This document shows, piece by piece, positions 43,679 to 53,136 of a stretch of 64,000 bases of DNA. Both the position numbers and the translations under genes were made by a program. The stretch lies in NCBI RefSeq assembly GCF_019392245.1, contig NZ_JAHXRL010000006.1:124001-188000 (forward strand). Reading direction: 5' to 3'. How positions within the stretch are numbered: the first letter of the stretch is position 1; each line of letters starts with the position of its first letter. This stretch comes from Sulfitobacter sp. CW3. GTDB lineage: Bacteria; Pseudomonadota; Alphaproteobacteria; Rhodobacterales; Rhodobacteraceae. The notes under the pieces are model-generated. The model was not told the DNA's origin. It searched no databases and was given only the letters and a program-made list of their open reading frames with translations.

Positions 43679-44896
43679 ATGGCTGGAAATACAGGCGGCC
43701 CTTGGGGCGGCGGAGGAAACACAGGCGGTGGAAATTCTGGCGGTGACCAGAACAAGCCAAATGGCAACCGACCAAGCGGCGGTGGCCGTGGCCCCGGTGG
43801 CGACAAACCACAAATCCCGGAAATTGATGATCTGGTGAAAAAAGGCCAGGAACAGCTGCGCGTTTTGATGGGCGGCAAAAGCGGTGGCCGTGGTAACGGT
43901 GCCGGCGGTGGAAGCAGCGACAGCAACGGCCCGCGTTTCACGCGCGGCACGATCGGTCTGGGCGCGTTGGCCGCTGTCGTTCTTTGGGGCATGACCAGCT
44001 TTTACACTGTGCGTCCTGAACAGCAGTCGATTGAACTGTTCCTTGGCGAATTCTCGGGCATCGGCACCGAAGGTCTGAACTTTGCGCCGTGGCCCTTTGT
44101 CACTGCCGAAGTGTTTGACGTGACAACCAACCGCGCCGAAACCATCGGCGCTGGCCGCACGGGCGGCGACAACGAAGGCTTGATGCTGACGACAGATGAA
44201 AACATCGTCGACATCGACTTTCAGGTGGTTTGGAACGTGAAAAACGCGCAGGATTTCAAATTCTCGCTGCGGGACCCGACCGCGTCTGTGCGTGCGATCT
44301 CGGAATCGGCGATGCGCGAAATTATCGCGCAATCCGAACTGGCACCGATCCTGAACCGTGACCGCGCCACAATCGAGGCAAACGCACGCGAACTGATCCA
44401 GTCAACGTTGGACAACCGCCAGACTGGTATCAACATCATCCGCGTCAACTTTAACAAAGTGGACCCGCCGAGCCAGACGGTGACCGTCACGGACGACAGC
44501 GGTCGGGTCTCGCAAGAGTCCGTTATTGACGCCTTCCGCGACGTTCAGGCAGCTGAGCAGGAACGTGACCGGGTTGAACGTCAGGCTGACGCCTATGCCA
44601 ACCAGCGCACCGCCGAAGCGCGCGGTCAGTCCGCGCAGCTTTTGGAAGCAGCCGAAGGCTACCGTGCGCGCGTTGTGAACGATGCTGTCGGTGAGGCAAG
44701 CCGTTTCGAGGCTGTTTTGATCGAATACCAAGCCGCACCCGAGGTCACGCGCAAGCGTTTGTACCTTGAAACCATGGAAAAGGTTCTAGGCGACGTGGAC
44801 AAGATTATTCTTGAGAATAACCAAGATGGGGGCGGGCAGGGCGTTGTGCCGTATCTGCCGCTTAATGAACTGCGTTCGAACCGGGGGTCAAACTGA
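43679..44896 (+). CDS. hflK: FtsH protease modulator HflK
   Basis: Membrane-anchored SPFH/prohibitin protein that forms a cage with HflC around FtsH. A Gly/Asn-rich N-terminal tail (about 1-80) leads to one transmembrane helix (GLGALAAVVLWGMTSFYTV). The SPFH domain follows (VRPEQQSIELFLGEFSG ... FNKVDPPSQTV), then a coiled-coil rich in Arg/Glu/Ala (VQAAEQERDRVERQADAYANQRTAEARGQ). The stop overlaps the hflC start (TGATG). GGGAAGAG precedes the ATG. Confidence 0.96.
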   Translation: MAGNTGGPWGGGGNTGGGNSGGDQNKPNGNRPSGGGRGPGGDKPQIPEIDDLVKKGQEQLRVLMGGKSGGRGNGAGGGSSDSNGPRFTRGTIGLGALAAVVLWGMTSFYTVRPEQQSIELFLGEFSGIGTEGLNFAPWPFVTAEVFDVTTNRAETIGAGRTGGDNEGLMLTTDENIVDIDFQVVWNVKNAQDFKFSLRDPTASVRAISESAMREIIAQSELAPILNRDRATIEANARELIQSTLDNRQTGINIIRVNFNKVDPPSQTVTVTDDSGRVSQESVIDAFRDVQAAEQERDRVERQADAYANQRTAEARGQSAQLLEAAEGYRARVVNDAVGEASRFEAVLIEYQAAPEVTRKRLYLETMEKVLGDVDKIILENNQDGGGQGVVPYLPLNELRSNRGSN

Positions 44897-45795
44897 TGGG
44901 TAAGCTAAATATCATTATCCCCGTTATCGTGATTGCGGTGGTTGGCGTACTGTCGTCGATCTTTATCGTTGATGAACGTGAAAAGGCATTGGTTCTGCGC
45001 TTTGGCCAGATCAAGCAGGTGCGCGAAGACGCAGGCATCGGGTTCAAAATCCCGTTGCTGGATGAAGTCGTGCGTTATGACGACCGTATCCTGTCGCTTG
45101 AAACCCCGATGATCGAAGTCACGCCAGCCGATGACCGTCGTTTGGAAGTGGATGCCTTTGTACTGTACCGCATCGTGGACGTGCGTCAGTTCCGTCAGGC
45201 TTTGGGCACCGATGGGGCCCGTCAGGCTGAAATCCAGCTGAACGGTATCCTTGATGGTCAGATCCGTGCGGTTCTGGGTTCGCAAGGTGTCACATCGAAC
45301 ACCATTCTGTCGCCTGAACGGTCGGCGCTGATGGATCAGATCCGTGAACGGTCTGATGCACGTGCGCAGGCTTTGGGTCTGGATGTGGTCGACGTGCGTT
45401 TGCGCCAGACCAACCTGCCAGAGCAGAACTTTGACGCGACATTGCAGCGCATGATTGCTGAGCGTGCCCGCGAAGCGACCGATGAACGCGCCCGTGGCCG
45501 CGAGGCTGCGCAACGTGTCACGGCCCTTGCGGATCGTACCTATGAGGAAATTCTGTCAGAAGCCCGCCGTGATGCCCGCATCACCGAAGGTGAGGCAGAC
45601 GCCGCGCGCAACAAAATCTTTGCCGAGGCCTATTCCAAGGATGCAGAGTTCTTTGAATTCTACCGCTCGCTAAGCGCGTATGAAGAGGCGCTGAAGGGAG
45701 AGAATTCGACCATGGTGATGTCACCGGATAGCGAATTCTTTAACTATCTGGGGTCGGATCAGGGCAGCCGCGCGACTGAGGGCGCAGGAAACTAA
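44896..45795 (+). CDS. hflC: FtsH protease modulator HflC
   Basis: Partner of HflK; 299 residues. The N-terminal transmembrane helix IIIPVIVIAVVGVLSSIFIV is followed by the SPFH domain (VDEREKALVLRFGQIKQV) and an Arg/Glu/Ala coiled coil with ARITEGEADAARNKIFAEAY. The end YRSLSAYEEALKGENSTMVMSPDSEFFNYL is typical of HflC. A rho-independent terminator follows, which separates it from the downstream protease gene. Confidence 0.96.
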   Translation: MGKLNIIIPVIVIAVVGVLSSIFIVDEREKALVLRFGQIKQVREDAGIGFKIPLLDEVVRYDDRILSLETPMIEVTPADDRRLEVDAFVLYRIVDVRQFRQALGTDGARQAEIQLNGILDGQIRAVLGSQGVTSNTILSPERSALMDQIRERSDARAQALGLDVVDVRLRQTNLPEQNFDATLQRMIAERAREATDERARGREAAQRVTALADRTYEEILSEARRDARITEGEADAARNKIFAEAYSKDAEFFEFYRSLSAYEEALKGENSTMVMSPDSEFFNYLGSDQGSRATEGAGN

Positions 45796-45820
45796 ACCCT
45801 TCTGACGGTTTGCGATTACA

Positions 45821-45849
45821 AAGGGCTGGCCACTGCGCCGGCCCTTTTT
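45821..45849 (+). terminator. Terminator after hflC
   Basis: aagggctggc / gccggccctt with a six-base loop (one mismatch) followed by ttttg. It ends the hflKC transcript. Confidence 0.75.
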
Positions 45850-46064
45850 GCGTTTTGGCTTTAATTCACGGGGTGTCCGCATCTAGTGGGTGAACGTCGG
45901 AACGCAGACATCATGGCAAGGTTGATTGCCCTATGCACATTTGAGCGTGCTTTTGCTTGCAATGGCCGTTCAAGATTACCAGCACACCATAATGACCATG
46001 CTTATGCTATGGTCGTGCGTCGATAAACAGGGACGTTTAGAACAAGATGTTCAAACCACCCGGA

Positions 46065-47111
46065 TCAGGGCGAGACAGATGGCAAAACCGTTGTTTCTTG
46101 GACCGTAAGGACCGGGTAGGCAGTTTTAAACTGCTGCATCACATCGCTGGATAGGTCGGGGAAAATTGTACTGATATCTTCGCGCGCATCGTCAGTCAGT
46201 GTTCCGTAGGACCACGCCCCCAAGGCAAAGCTCTCGGCCTCTATGCCGTCAACATATACGATTTCATGTCCATCAAACAGAAGATGCACATATTCGACGG
46301 TGGCAATCTCGTGATCAATCGTAATGGTCTCATCGTTGACGAGGCCTTTGGCGGGCACAAGCAGATGAGATTCAGCAAACAGCATCTCGTTACGCTGATC
46401 ACTGATTAACAATCGGTGTTGTTGGGACAGGTACATATCCCGACAAGGTTTGCCCGGACCAAATGCATTTTCTGCGATTTTCACAGGTCGCAAATTCGGG
46501 TTCTCGGCCATCTCGTGTTGAGAAATAACGCGTTTGTAAACCCAGAGGAGCTTTTGAAAACCATTGTCGCGCGTATGAATACGCATGCCTGGCTCAAGAT
46601 CGCAAATCTGGACCATTGCCTCATCTGTTTTGATGTAGGAGCTTGATGTAAAGCAAATAGCGCCTTCAATATCTGAATACTGAGAGTCGTTTGAAGGAGT
46701 AGTGTTCGATGATGAGAATGAATATGTTACCCCGGGGACAAGCGGGGCAGACGGCAGGTAGCCAATGAAAATACCGTTGCCAGAACTTGAATTCGGATCT
46801 GAATCCATCTCCATATAATACAGGGTGATTGTGCTGCCATCTGATCCCGAGAGCTCGTACTGTAACTCGGAGTATACCGTTGTTGTTGCGCCCCCGGAAA
46901 TATAGGTCCCGCTTAAGTCCGTCAGCACACCGAATTGATTGCTATCGTTGCCATCTTCGTTGTTGTAAAGATCGCCTTCCAAGACACTATCATCGTCGGT
47001 GATTGTCAGCAGCACATCTGTTGTTTCATCGTATGTGTTGGAAAGGCTTAACGATCCCCCACCAAAGTTGAGCGCACCCGCTGTATACATTTGAAACGTA
47101 GTTGTGGGCAT
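46065..47111 (-). CDS. Hint_2 domain protein (small Hedgehog/intein-type)
   Basis: Protein of 348 residues with no clear signal peptide. The N-terminal 145 residues are Ser/Thr/Gly/Asp-rich and beta-like. A C-terminal Hint domain (about 150-310) follows, with nucleophile Cys153 in ICFTSSSYIKT, the RDNGFQKLLWV strand, QQHRLLI and EYVHLLFDGHEIVYVDG. The same features occur in the large Hint protein at 55271. No C-terminal Asn suggests Hedgehog-like or BIL-type cleavage rather than splicing. GGGAGG precedes the ATG. It interrupts the usual hflK-hflC-degP order on the opposite strand, with base composition a little poorer in G+C. Confidence 0.82.
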   Translation of the reverse strand: MPTTTFQMYTAGALNFGGGSLSLSNTYDETTDVLLTITDDDSVLEGDLYNNEDGNDSNQFGVLTDLSGTYISGGATTTVYSELQYELSGSDGSTITLYYMEMDSDPNSSSGNGIFIGYLPSAPLVPGVTYSFSSSNTTPSNDSQYSDIEGAICFTSSSYIKTDEAMVQICDLEPGMRIHTRDNGFQKLLWVYKRVISQHEMAENPNLRPVKIAENAFGPGKPCRDMYLSQQHRLLISDQRNEMLFAESHLLVPAKGLVNDETITIDHEIATVEYVHLLFDGHEIVYVDGIEAESFALGAWSYGTLTDDAREDISTIFPDLSSDVMQQFKTAYPVLTVQETTVLPSVSP

Positions 47112-47584
47112 GACGTGCCTCCCGGATGTACTGACTCAGAATTTCAACCTGTTAGGTACTTATTGTAAGTTAGGAAATTGTACCCTTTCCAAAATGTTTA
47201 TCTCTAATATTGAAAAAATGCTAGAGGGGGGCCGTTTTCGCCTTATAAGCGCAACATTGTGTGCCCCGGTGCAGAGACATCCCCCTTGCCACCACTGTGC
47301 AAAGCCCGGTTTCTGCAAGCTGACATCGGTGAATGTCACGTCGAAATCCGGCGCGCGGCTGTTATGTGGGAACATCACTCGCCGTACAAATGCCGCATAG
47401 CGGACCACCATAATACGCCGCCACCCGCTAAAAAAGCAGATTACTTGACCTGCCAAGGGGCGATGCCCGTTGACATGCGCGTGAACGATCACATCTTTCA
47501 CCTTGCAGCACTGGCATTGCGGATGCACTCTGATGTCAGAAATTTTGGGTGCTCTGCTGTGCCCCTTTGTTCAGGAGATTGTGA
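47112..47584. other. Intergenic region before degP
   Basis: About 470 bases between divergent Hint and degP genes. Frames on both strands (for example 47160-47528 on the minus strand) lack ribosome sites and recognisable domains. The start-proximal part of the Hint gene is A/T-rich. Promoters for both genes must lie here, but I recognise no specific boxes. Confidence 0.45.
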
Positions 47585-49069
47585 ATGCCGCCCAAGGCCG
47601 TATCCGTGTCGAAAACAACCACCTCGCCTGTTTGGGTTCAGTGGCTCATGATGGGCATGCTGGCCTTGGTATTTGTCGTGATGCAGGCCGTCATGGCCTA
47701 TGCCAAGCCCGAAAGCCTGGCCCCGCTGGCTGAGAAAATCAGCCCGTCGGTGGTGAACATCACGACATCGACTGTGGTCGAGGGGCGTACCGGCCCGCGC
47801 GGTATCGTGCCCGAGGGATCCCCCTTCGAGGACTTCTTTCGCGAATTTCAGGACCGCAATAATAACGGCCAATCCGATCCCTCTCCGCGCAAGTCATCGG
47901 CGCTTGGGTCTGGCTTTGTGATTTCCGAAGACGGCTATGTGGTGACGAACAACCACGTGATTGAAGGCGCCGATGAAATCACGATCGAATTTTTCTCGGG
48001 CGAGGAACTGATCGCCACGGTCATCGGCACCGACCCCAACACGGATATTGCCCTGCTGAAAGTCGAGGCCCCGACGCCGCTGCCATTCGTCAAGTTTGGC
48101 GACAGCAATGCCGCGCGTGTGGGCGATTGGGTCATCGCGATGGGCAACCCGCTGGGGCAGGGGTTTTCTGTCTCTGCGGGGATCGTGTCGGCGCGCAACC
48201 GTGCGCTGTCGGGCACCTATGACGATTACATTCAGACAGATGCTGCGATCAACCGCGGGAATTCTGGCGGGCCATTGTTCAATATGGATGGGTCTGTGAT
48301 CGGGGTGAACACCGCGATCCTTTCGCCCAATGGCGGCTCGATCGGGATCGGTTTTTCTATGGCCTCCAACGTGGTGACACGTGTGGTTGATCAGCTCAAG
48401 GAATATGGCGAAACCCGCCGGGGCTGGCTTGGTGTGCGCATTCAGGACGTGACGCAAGACGTGGCCGATGCGATGGGGCTGGCCAAAGCAACTGGCGCTT
48501 TGATCACCGACGTGCCCGAAGGCCCCGCCAAAGAGGCCGGCCTGCAAACAGGTGACGTGATCATGAGCTTTGCCGGTGTCGAGGTCGAAGACACCCGCGG
48601 CTTGGTCCATCAGGTGGGTAACAGTGCCGTAGGTGCCGCCGTGCGGGTCACCGTGCTGCGCGACGGGAAAACGCAAACGCTCAAGGTGACCCTTGGACGG
48701 CGCGAAGACGCGGATGACACCAGCCCCGCTGCCACGCCGCAGGATGATGCCACGCCGGAAGCCCCCGAATCAGCATCGTTGCTGGGCCTGACCCTGACGC
48801 CACTGACCGATGACATGCGCGAGGAATTCGGCGCGGATGAAACCACGAACGGTTTGGCCGTCACCGAGGTTGATGAAATGTCCGAAGCGTTTGAAAAGGG
48901 CCTGCGCCCGGGGGACGTGATCACAGAGGCGGGTCAACAAAGCGTCGCCACCATCGCGGACCTTGAGGACCGGGTCAGCGAAGCCCAAGACGCAGGGCGC
49001 AAATCGCTGTTGTTGCTGATCCGCCGCGCTGGTGACCCACGCTTTGTCGCGCTTGGGATCGAAGAGTAA
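47585..49069 (+). CDS. degP: DegP/HtrA-family periplasmic serine protease
   Basis: Envelope quality-control protease of 494 residues. The N-terminal hydrophobic segment (about 17-40) is a signal peptide or anchor. The trypsin-like domain carries the triad His124 (TNNHVI), Asp154 (NTDIALL) and Ser227 (GNSGGPL). Two PDZ domains follow (about 275-375 and 400-490), joined by an acidic linker. CAGGAG precedes the ATG. Usually follows hflKC in this order of bacteria. Here it has its own promoter region and a strong terminator. Whether it corresponds to DegP or DegQ cannot be told. Confidence 0.93.
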   Translation: MPPKAVSVSKTTTSPVWVQWLMMGMLALVFVVMQAVMAYAKPESLAPLAEKISPSVVNITTSTVVEGRTGPRGIVPEGSPFEDFFREFQDRNNNGQSDPSPRKSSALGSGFVISEDGYVVTNNHVIEGADEITIEFFSGEELIATVIGTDPNTDIALLKVEAPTPLPFVKFGDSNAARVGDWVIAMGNPLGQGFSVSAGIVSARNRALSGTYDDYIQTDAAINRGNSGGPLFNMDGSVIGVNTAILSPNGGSIGIGFSMASNVVTRVVDQLKEYGETRRGWLGVRIQDVTQDVADAMGLAKATGALITDVPEGPAKEAGLQTGDVIMSFAGVEVEDTRGLVHQVGNSAVGAAVRVTVLRDGKTQTLKVTLGRREDADDTSPAATPQDDATPEAPESASLLGLTLTPLTDDMREEFGADETTNGLAVTEVDEMSEAFEKGLRPGDVITEAGQQSVATIADLEDRVSEAQDAGRKSLLLLIRRAGDPRFVALGIEE

Positions 49070-49099
49070 TCAGCGCCTTTCAGGTCGACTGAACCGATG

Positions 49100-49135
49100 A
49101 CCCGCCTTTGCCATGCGCAGGGGCGGGTTTTCTTT
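49100..49135 (+). terminator. Strong rho-independent terminator after degP
   Basis: A 12-base stem (acccgcctttgc / gcaggggcgggt, with G-U pairs) and five-base loop are followed by ttttcttt. Confidence 0.85.
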
Positions 49136-49168
49136 GATTTACGCGCGTAGCTTCTTTGTTGTTTCACA

Positions 49169-49183
49169 TATCGAAAGTCGATA
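49169..49183. promoter_or_regulatory. Palindrome upstream of TetR gene
   Basis: tatcgaaagtcgata is a perfect 6+3+6 palindrome, ending 26 bases before the TetR start codon. Candidate autoregulatory operator. Confidence 0.5.
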
Positions 49184-49209
49184 GGTTTCTTCAAACAAAG
49201 GAAGCCTTG

Positions 49210-49896
49210 ATGCCCGAAACGACGCCCGCGAACGTGTACCCAGAACGTCTTCATGCCCTGCGCACGCAGATGCTGGCCGAGGCAGACATCACCAGCGTTC
49301 AAAACCAAGAGCTGATCCAAAGCCGCCGCGAACAGATTTGCGATGCCGCGCTTGAGCTGTTTTTGGAAAAGGGTTTTGCCGCCACAACCGTGCGGGACAT
49401 TTGCGCGCGCTCTGGCGTCAATCAGGCCAGCATCTATGATTACATCGCCAACAAGAACGACATCTTGCGGCGGCTTTTGAACCAGCTTTGGTTCCGCGAA
49501 GACGTGCCGACCCTGTCGGTGATCTTGCAAGACCAGTCCCTGTCGCTTGAGGAAGCGATTGAGCAGTATTTCCGCGAAAGCTGGGTCCATAAACGCAAGG
49601 GCACGCTGCTGGCCTATCGCTGTGTGCCGCATATGCAGCCCGAGGATCGCCAAGCACTGCACGCCCGCGAATATGCTGCGATGAAGGACCTTGCCGACCA
49701 GCTTAGCTTGCGGTTGGGGATTGGTACCGAAGACCGCCGTCTGGATATCGTGGCGAACCTGATGGTGTTTCTATCGGCCTTCGGGCCCATGCGCGATTGG
49801 CTGAACCGCGATATTCCAAATGATCAAATCCTGCGTGCCGTTGCCGTTGGCGCGGCGGCGATGGTGCGATCACTAGAGGATGACAGCACCAAGTAA
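49210..49896 (+). CDS. TetR/AcrR family transcriptional regulator
   Basis: Regulator of 228 residues from the ATG at 49210, which has AAAGGAAG upstream. The frame opens earlier at 49156, but that start would span the palindrome. The helix-turn-helix (about residues 38-85) reads REQICDAALELFLEKGFAATTVRDICARSGVNQASIYDYIANKNDIL. The ligand domain has VRDWL-like helices and no recognised ligand motif. A presumed self-repressor through the palindrome at 49169. Target genes unknown. Convergent with the Fur-family gene. Confidence 0.9.
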   Translation: MPETTPANVYPERLHALRTQMLAEADITSVQNQELIQSRREQICDAALELFLEKGFAATTVRDICARSGVNQASIYDYIANKNDILRRLLNQLWFREDVPTLSVILQDQSLSLEEAIEQYFRESWVHKRKGTLLAYRCVPHMQPEDRQALHAREYAAMKDLADQLSLRLGIGTEDRRLDIVANLMVFLSAFGPMRDWLNRDIPNDQILRAVAVGAAAMVRSLEDDSTK

Positions 49897-49902
49897 GCCG
49901 GA

Positions 49903-50325
49903 TCAGGTTTTGCGGGCGCGGATCACCGTATGGTGGCTGACGATGTGATAGCCCAGTTCGGCCGCGACCCTGCTCATCAGCTCGGCGATTTCGGTGCCGG
50001 GGATTTCGATCAAATCACCGCTGTCGATGTCAACCAGATGATCGTGATCCGTATGGGGCATCATTTCATAGCGGGCAGGGGCGTCATCCATCACCAGTTT
50101 GCGCACCAGACCTGCGTTTTCCAGCACTGACATGGTGCGGTAAACCGTCGCGACCGACACTGTATCATCCAGCGCGCGCGTTTTTTCATACAGCTCTTCG
50201 ACATTGGGGTGATCATCGGTTTCCGACAGGATCGTTATAATCGACGCGCGCTGTGGTGTGACCCGCAGCCCTGCATCGCGCAGCATTTGCCTGTAGTCGG
50301 AATCATTTTCCAAATCGGTCACCAT
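49903..50325 (-). CDS. mur: Fur-family metal regulator, probably Mur (manganese uptake regulator)
   Basis: Winged-helix repressor of 140 residues (LRVTPQRASIITILSETDDHPNVEELYEKTR ... VSVATVYRTMSVLENAGLV). The metal-site region is PHTDHDHLVDIDSGDLIEI. It contains no cysteine, which argues against Zur, since Zur needs Cys for structural zinc. It is divergent from the sitABCD manganese/iron transporter, the typical alphaproteobacterial Mur arrangement. A palindrome lies in the shared promoter. Mur rather than classical Fur is inferred from context and from the usual Rhodobacter and Rhizobium gene order. Confidence 0.85.
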   Translation of the reverse strand: MVTDLENDSDYRQMLRDAGLRVTPQRASIITILSETDDHPNVEELYEKTRALDDTVSVATVYRTMSVLENAGLVRKLVMDDAPARYEMMPHTDHDHLVDIDSGDLIEIPGTEIAELMSRVAAELGYHIVSHHTVIRARKT

Positions 50326-50406
50326 CCTTGTGTTGCCCTGACTTTATGCAAGTTTCACCTTGCCTGCAAGTTTTTGCGATCTATTCTCATTCGCATGTTT
50401 GACATT

Positions 50407-50421
50407 TGCGAATAATTCGCA
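50407..50421. promoter_or_regulatory. Palindrome in the mur-sitA promoter (putative Mur box)
   Basis: tgcgaataattcgca is a perfect 6+3+6 palindrome, 39 bases before the sitA start. A partial copy (ctcattcgca) lies 20 bases upstream. It resembles the Fur/Mur-type boxes of alphaproteobacteria. It probably senses Mn2+ through the divergent regulator. Confidence 0.6.
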
Positions 50422-50460
50422 TTTACATGTAGGCGACCCTCTTCGGGTAAGGAGGCTTTG

Positions 50461-51354
50461 GTGAGAAATTCTTTGTTAGCGACAGTTGCTGCGACGGTCA
50501 TGATGGCAGCAGCCCCCGTTTGGGCCGCCGATTTCAAGGTGGTGACGACCTTTACCGTCTTGGCAGATATGGCGCAGCAGGTGGCAGGGGATGCCGCCGA
50601 GGTGGTATCGATCACCAAGCCGGGTGCAGAAATTCACGGCTATGAACCGACCCCGCGCGATATCGTCGGGGCGGTCGATGCCGATCTGATTTTATGGAAC
50701 GGCCTTAATCTTGAACTGTGGTTCGAACAGTTCCTGTCAAATCTTGGCGATATCCCATCTGTGACTTTAACCGATGGCATCGACCCGATTTCGATCGCTA
50801 CCGGCGATTACGAGGGCAAGCCGAACCCGCATGCGTGGATGGGGCTCGATAATGCGCGGATCTATGTGGACAATATCGCGGCGGCCTTTGCGCAGTATGA
50901 TCCCGAGAATGCAGAGACCTACAAAGCCAATGCTGAACGGTACAAGGGCGAAATCCGCGATACGATCACCCCGTTGCGTGACCGCGTGGCGCAGATACCC
51001 GAGGACAAGCGGTGGTTGGTGTCATGCGAAGGCGCGTTCAGTTATCTTGCCCGTGATTTCGCCATGAAAGAGCTGTATCTGTGGCCAATGAACGCCGACC
51101 AGACAGGCACACCGCAGCAAGTGCGCAAAGTCATCGACGAAGTCCGCGCCAGTGATATTCCTGTCGTATTCTGCGAAAGTACCGTCAACACGTCGCCCGC
51201 CAAACAGATTGCGCGCGAAACCGGCGCGGCCTTTGGCGGGGTCTTGTATGTTGATAGCCTCAGCACGTCCGAAGGGCCGGTGCCCAGCTACCTCGATCTG
51301 CTGCGGGTGACATCGCAGACCATCGCGGACGGGCTGACTGAGAACTTGAAGTGA
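50461..51354 (+). CDS. sitA: Manganese/iron ABC transporter substrate-binding protein SitA
   Basis: Periplasmic metal receptor of cluster A-I, about 298 residues. The signal peptide MRNSLLATVAATVMMAAAPVWA precedes ADFKVV. The four metal ligands are visible: His59 (EIHGYEPTPRD), His124 (NPHAWMG), Glu190 (SCEGAFSYL) and Asp265 (YVDSLS), the set used for Mn2+ or Fe2+. The GTG at 50461 has GGAGG five bases upstream; the TTG before it is less likely. First gene of the sitABCD operon. Confidence 0.94.
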   Translation: MRNSLLATVAATVMMAAAPVWAADFKVVTTFTVLADMAQQVAGDAAEVVSITKPGAEIHGYEPTPRDIVGAVDADLILWNGLNLELWFEQFLSNLGDIPSVTLTDGIDPISIATGDYEGKPNPHAWMGLDNARIYVDNIAAAFAQYDPENAETYKANAERYKGEIRDTITPLRDRVAQIPEDKRWLVSCEGAFSYLARDFAMKELYLWPMNADQTGTPQQVRKVIDEVRASDIPVVFCESTVNTSPAKQIARETGAAFGGVLYVDSLSTSEGPVPSYLDLLRVTSQTIADGLTENLK

Positions 51355-51367
51355 TCGGAATTGAGAT

Positions 51368-52264
51368 ATGAAAAACGCTGAAATCCAACATGATGCCGAA
51401 CATTTCGCGGCCCAAGACAGCGGTATCTCGGCCCATAACGTGACGGTGACCTACCGCAACGGCCACACGGCGCTGTATGACGCAAGCTTTGAAATCCCGC
51501 GCGGCACGATCACTGCGCTGGTGGGGGTGAACGGCGCGGGGAAATCCACGTTGTTCAAGGCCATCATGGGCTTTGTGCCCGCCGCCGCAGGCGAGATCAG
51601 GCTGCTGGGAAAAACGGTCCGCGAGGCCCTGCGCGAAAACCTTGTCGCCTATGTTCCCCAATCCGAGGAAGTCGATTGGGCCTTTCCGGTGCTGGTGCAG
51701 GACGTGGTGATGATGGGGCGTTACGGTCATATGGGTTTCCTGCGTCGTCCCAAAGCCGCAGATCACGCCGCGGTGGACCAGGCATTGCGCCGCGTAAACA
51801 TGACCGATTTCCGCAACCGCCAGATTGGCGAGCTGTCCGGCGGTCAACGCAAACGCGTCTTTCTGGCCCGCGCATTGGCCCAAGATGGCCGCGTGATCTT
51901 GTTGGACGAACCCTTTACCGGTGTGGATGTTAAAACCGAAGACCAGATCGTCGCGCTGCTGCGCGAATTGCGCGACGAAGGCCGGGTGATGCTGGTATCG
52001 ACCCATAACCTTGGCTCTGTGCCCGAATTTTGTGACCGCACCGTGTTGGTCAAGGGGACGGTCCTTGCCTACGGCCCGACTGAAACGGTCTTTACCCACG
52101 ACAACCTTGAACTGGCATTCGGCGGGGTGCTGCGTCACTTTACCCTTGGTGGCAGTGATCTGCATGACGATGATGATGGCCGCGAGCTGCGGATTATCAC
52201 CGACGACGAACGCCCCTTTGTCCACTACGGAGAGGCGCTGGCCAAGGGCGAGGACGACAAATGA
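51368..52264 (+). CDS. sitB: Manganese/iron ABC transporter ATP-binding protein SitB
   Basis: ATPase of 298 residues. It has Walker [10 protein letters not shown], signature [17 protein letters not shown], Walker [13 protein letters not shown] and switch His in STHNLG. A C-terminal extension of about 40 residues is rich in Asp/His ([14 protein letters not shown]), possibly metal-binding; such tails vary in the family. The start is 13 bases after sitA and the stop overlaps sitC by four bases. Confidence 0.95.
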   Translation: MKNAEIQHDAEHFAAQDSGISAHNVTVTYRNGHTALYDASFEIPRGTITALVGVNGAGKSTLFKAIMGFVPAAAGEIRLLGKTVREALRENLVAYVPQSEEVDWAFPVLVQDVVMMGRYGHMGFLRRPKAADHAAVDQALRRVNMTDFRNRQIGELSGGQRKRVFLARALAQDGRVILLDEPFTGVDVKTEDQIVALLRELRDEGRVMLVSTHNLGSVPEFCDRTVLVKGTVLAYGPTETVFTHDNLELAFGGVLRHFTLGGSDLHDDDDGRELRIITDDERPFVHYGEALAKGEDDK

Positions 52265-53136
52265 TCGAGCTGCTGCTAGAGCCGTTCGGCTACGGCTATA
52301 TGTTCAACGCCATGTGGGTGTCGGCCATGGTCGGCGCGGTCTGTGCGTTTCTGTCCTGTTATCTGATGCTGAAAGGCTGGTCGCTGATCGGCGACGCGCT
52401 TAGCCACTCGGTCGTGCCCGGTGTGGCAGGGGCCTATATGCTGGGCCTCCCCTTTGCGCTTGGCGCTTTTGCGGCGGGCGGATTGGCTGCGGGGGCGATG
52501 TTGTTTCTGTCGGGGCGGTCCGGTCTCAAGATCGACGTGATCATCGGGATCATCTTTACGTCCTTTTTCGGGCTTGGCCTGTTCATGGTGTCGCTGTCGC
52601 CCATGTCGGTCAGTATCCAGACCATCATCATGGGTAATATTCTGGCCATCGCCCCGTCCGACATCATTCAGCTGGCGATCATCGGGGTGGTTTGCCTGAC
52701 GGTCCTGCTGCTGAAGTGGAAAGACCTGATGGTCACGTTTTTTGACGAAAACCACGCGCGGTCTATCGGGCTGAAGCCGGATCTGTTGAAGGCGATCTTC
52801 TTTATGTTGCTGTCTGCTGCTGTTGTGGCCGCGATGATGACGGTGGGTGCGTTTCTGGTGATTGCGATGGTCGTCACCCCCGGTGCCACGGCCTATCTGC
52901 TATGCGACCGGTTTCCGCGTCTGATCATCGTGTCGGTGATCATTGGTACGCTCACAGGGTTTCTGGGGGCTTATGCCAGCTATTTCCTGGACGGTGCGAC
53001 GGGCGGCGTGATTGTTACGCTCCAGACCGCCATTTTCCTCGCGGCCTTTGTGTTTGCCCCTAAACACGGCGTACTGGCCGCGCGGCGCAAGGCGGCACAG
53101 GCGTTGCGGTCCTTGCGAGACGAGGTGCCATCATGA
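52261..53136 (+). CDS. sitC: Manganese/iron ABC transporter permease SitC
   Basis: Inner-membrane permease of the ABC-3 family with about eight hydrophobic helices and no cytosolic domain. It contains [28 protein letters not shown] near the start and [14 protein letters not shown] late. Translationally coupled to sitB and sitD by ATGA overlaps. It is closely parallel to SitD in sequence. Confidence 0.94.
   Translation: MIELLLEPFGYGYMFNAMWVSAMVGAVCAFLSCYLMLKGWSLIGDALSHSVVPGVAGAYMLGLPFALGAFAAGGLAAGAMLFLSGRSGLKIDVIIGIIFTSFFGLGLFMVSLSPMSVSIQTIIMGNILAIAPSDIIQLAIIGVVCLTVLLLKWKDLMVTFFDENHARSIGLKPDLLKAIFFMLLSAAVVAAMMTVGAFLVIAMVVTPGATAYLLCDRFPRLIIVSVIIGTLTGFLGAYASYFLDGATGGVIVTLQTAIFLAAFVFAPKHGVLAARRKAAQALRSLRDEVPS

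Noticed and set aside
47160..47528. 122-codon minus-strand frame upstream of degP
   Set aside because: No ribosome site and atypical Cys/Trp/His-rich translation; probably non-coding.
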